Source of the DNA: Platanthera guangdongensis
Taxonomy: Eukaryota; Streptophyta; Magnoliopsida; Asparagales; Orchidaceae
Assembly: GCA_039583875.1 (NCBI GenBank)
Contig: CM077153.1
Location: forward strand, 65,294,482 to 65,358,481
Direction of reading: 5' to 3'
DNA length: 64,000 nt
Shown one piece after another: positions 63,902 to 64,000 of the stretch. The notes below the pieces were generated by a model. The model was not told where the DNA came from and did no database searches. It saw only the letters and a list, made by a program, of their open reading frames with translations. Both the position numbers and the translations under genes were made by a program. Numbering within the stretch: position 1 is the stretch's first letter; each line of letters begins with the position of its first letter.

Positions 63902-64000
63902 TTTATTCTATTTAATTTTTGACTGTCTGAACTTTATTTGTTACTGTCACAAAGCTACTATGTAAATATCTGCTGTATATTTCAATTTTTCTGCCAGATA
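63902..64000 (+). other. AT-rich DNA after the SIRE-C env-like stop
   Basis: 99 bp of 3' noncoding sequence, like the stretch after the SIRE-A env-like ORF. The purine tract and 3' LTR would lie beyond the window. Confidence 0.7.

Larger units (their letters stand above)
51860..64000 (+). mobile_element. SIRE-C: SIRE element with env-like ORF, 3' end outside the window
   Basis: 5' LTR 51860-53453, Met-tRNA primer site, gag, pol split by a compound palindrome, array plus TATA box and env-like ORF ending 63901. The window ends before the purine tract and 3' LTR. ACTCC before 51860 would be the target duplication. Every gene carries stops, mostly transitions. Confidence 0.9.

Overview
The window is plant nuclear DNA, almost certainly from an angiosperm with a repeat-rich genome. 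Nearly all of it is LTR retrotransposon sequence: plant-type SIRE Ty1/copia elements with an extra envelope-like ORF, a Tekay/Del-type chromovirus, and Athila/Tat-type Ty3/gypsy elements. I found no host protein gene and no intact rRNA or tRNA gene. Most coding regions are decayed, largely by C-to-T/G-to-A changes (ATG to ATA, TGG to TAG/TGA, CGA to TGA, CAA to TAA) plus homopolymer frameshifts. This is typical of methylated, silenced elements. I cannot name the species.

Layout. (1) 1-1025: LTR-like fragment related to the Athila-type LTR further on. (2) 1026-30666, minus: Tekay/Del-like chromovirus with LTRs at 1026-3336 and 28333-30666. Its reverse transcriptase is split by (3) SIRE-A, 5902-26570, plus, TSD ACCAC, with gag, pol and an env-like ORF. 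The 5' LTR of SIRE-A is split by (4) SIRE-B, 7198-15649, plus, TSD GTGGT, which has lost pol but keeps a 737-codon env-like ORF with one stop. (5) 30761-40842: minus-strand Athila/Tat-type element with gag, protease, RT, RNase H and integrase. Its 3' LTR abuts an inverted partial LTR, and its 5' LTR is cut to 27 bp. (6) 40843-41522 plus 50278-50583: LTR and gag start of gypsy element F, split by (7) element D, 41523-50272, TSD AGGGG. D has Athila-type LTRs and PBS but no coding sequence of its own. Inside D are a perfect 458-bp palindrome, a half palindrome and (8) mini-element SIRE-E with an open 280-codon gag-like ORF. (9) 50584-51859: AT-rich gypsy debris and a TCGA-rich array. (10) SIRE-C, from 51860 to beyond the window end, plus strand, with gag, pol and env-like ORF. 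Its integrase gene is interrupted at 56511-58238 by a compound palindromic element carrying 5S rRNA-derived sequence, TSD ATGGT.

Three things stand out. First, each LTR family carries its own array of short CpG-containing (quasi)palindromic motifs, for example GTGTCGACAC in SIRE-A. In the SIRE elements the same motif recurs between pol and the env-like ORF, followed in A and C by a TATA box. This looks like a second, internal promoter for the env-like gene. In C and E the array also runs through gag coding sequence. Second, there is a family of long palindromes with TGTAAC/GTTACA ends and outward-facing Pol III-type modules at the centre. One version carries 5S rRNA sequence and another a tRNA-like sequence. 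The units are joined by a 19-bp spacer, and the compound element has a 5-bp target duplication. Third, the SIRE LTRs share a hairpin-plus-TATAAA motif about 115-200 bp before the LTR end.
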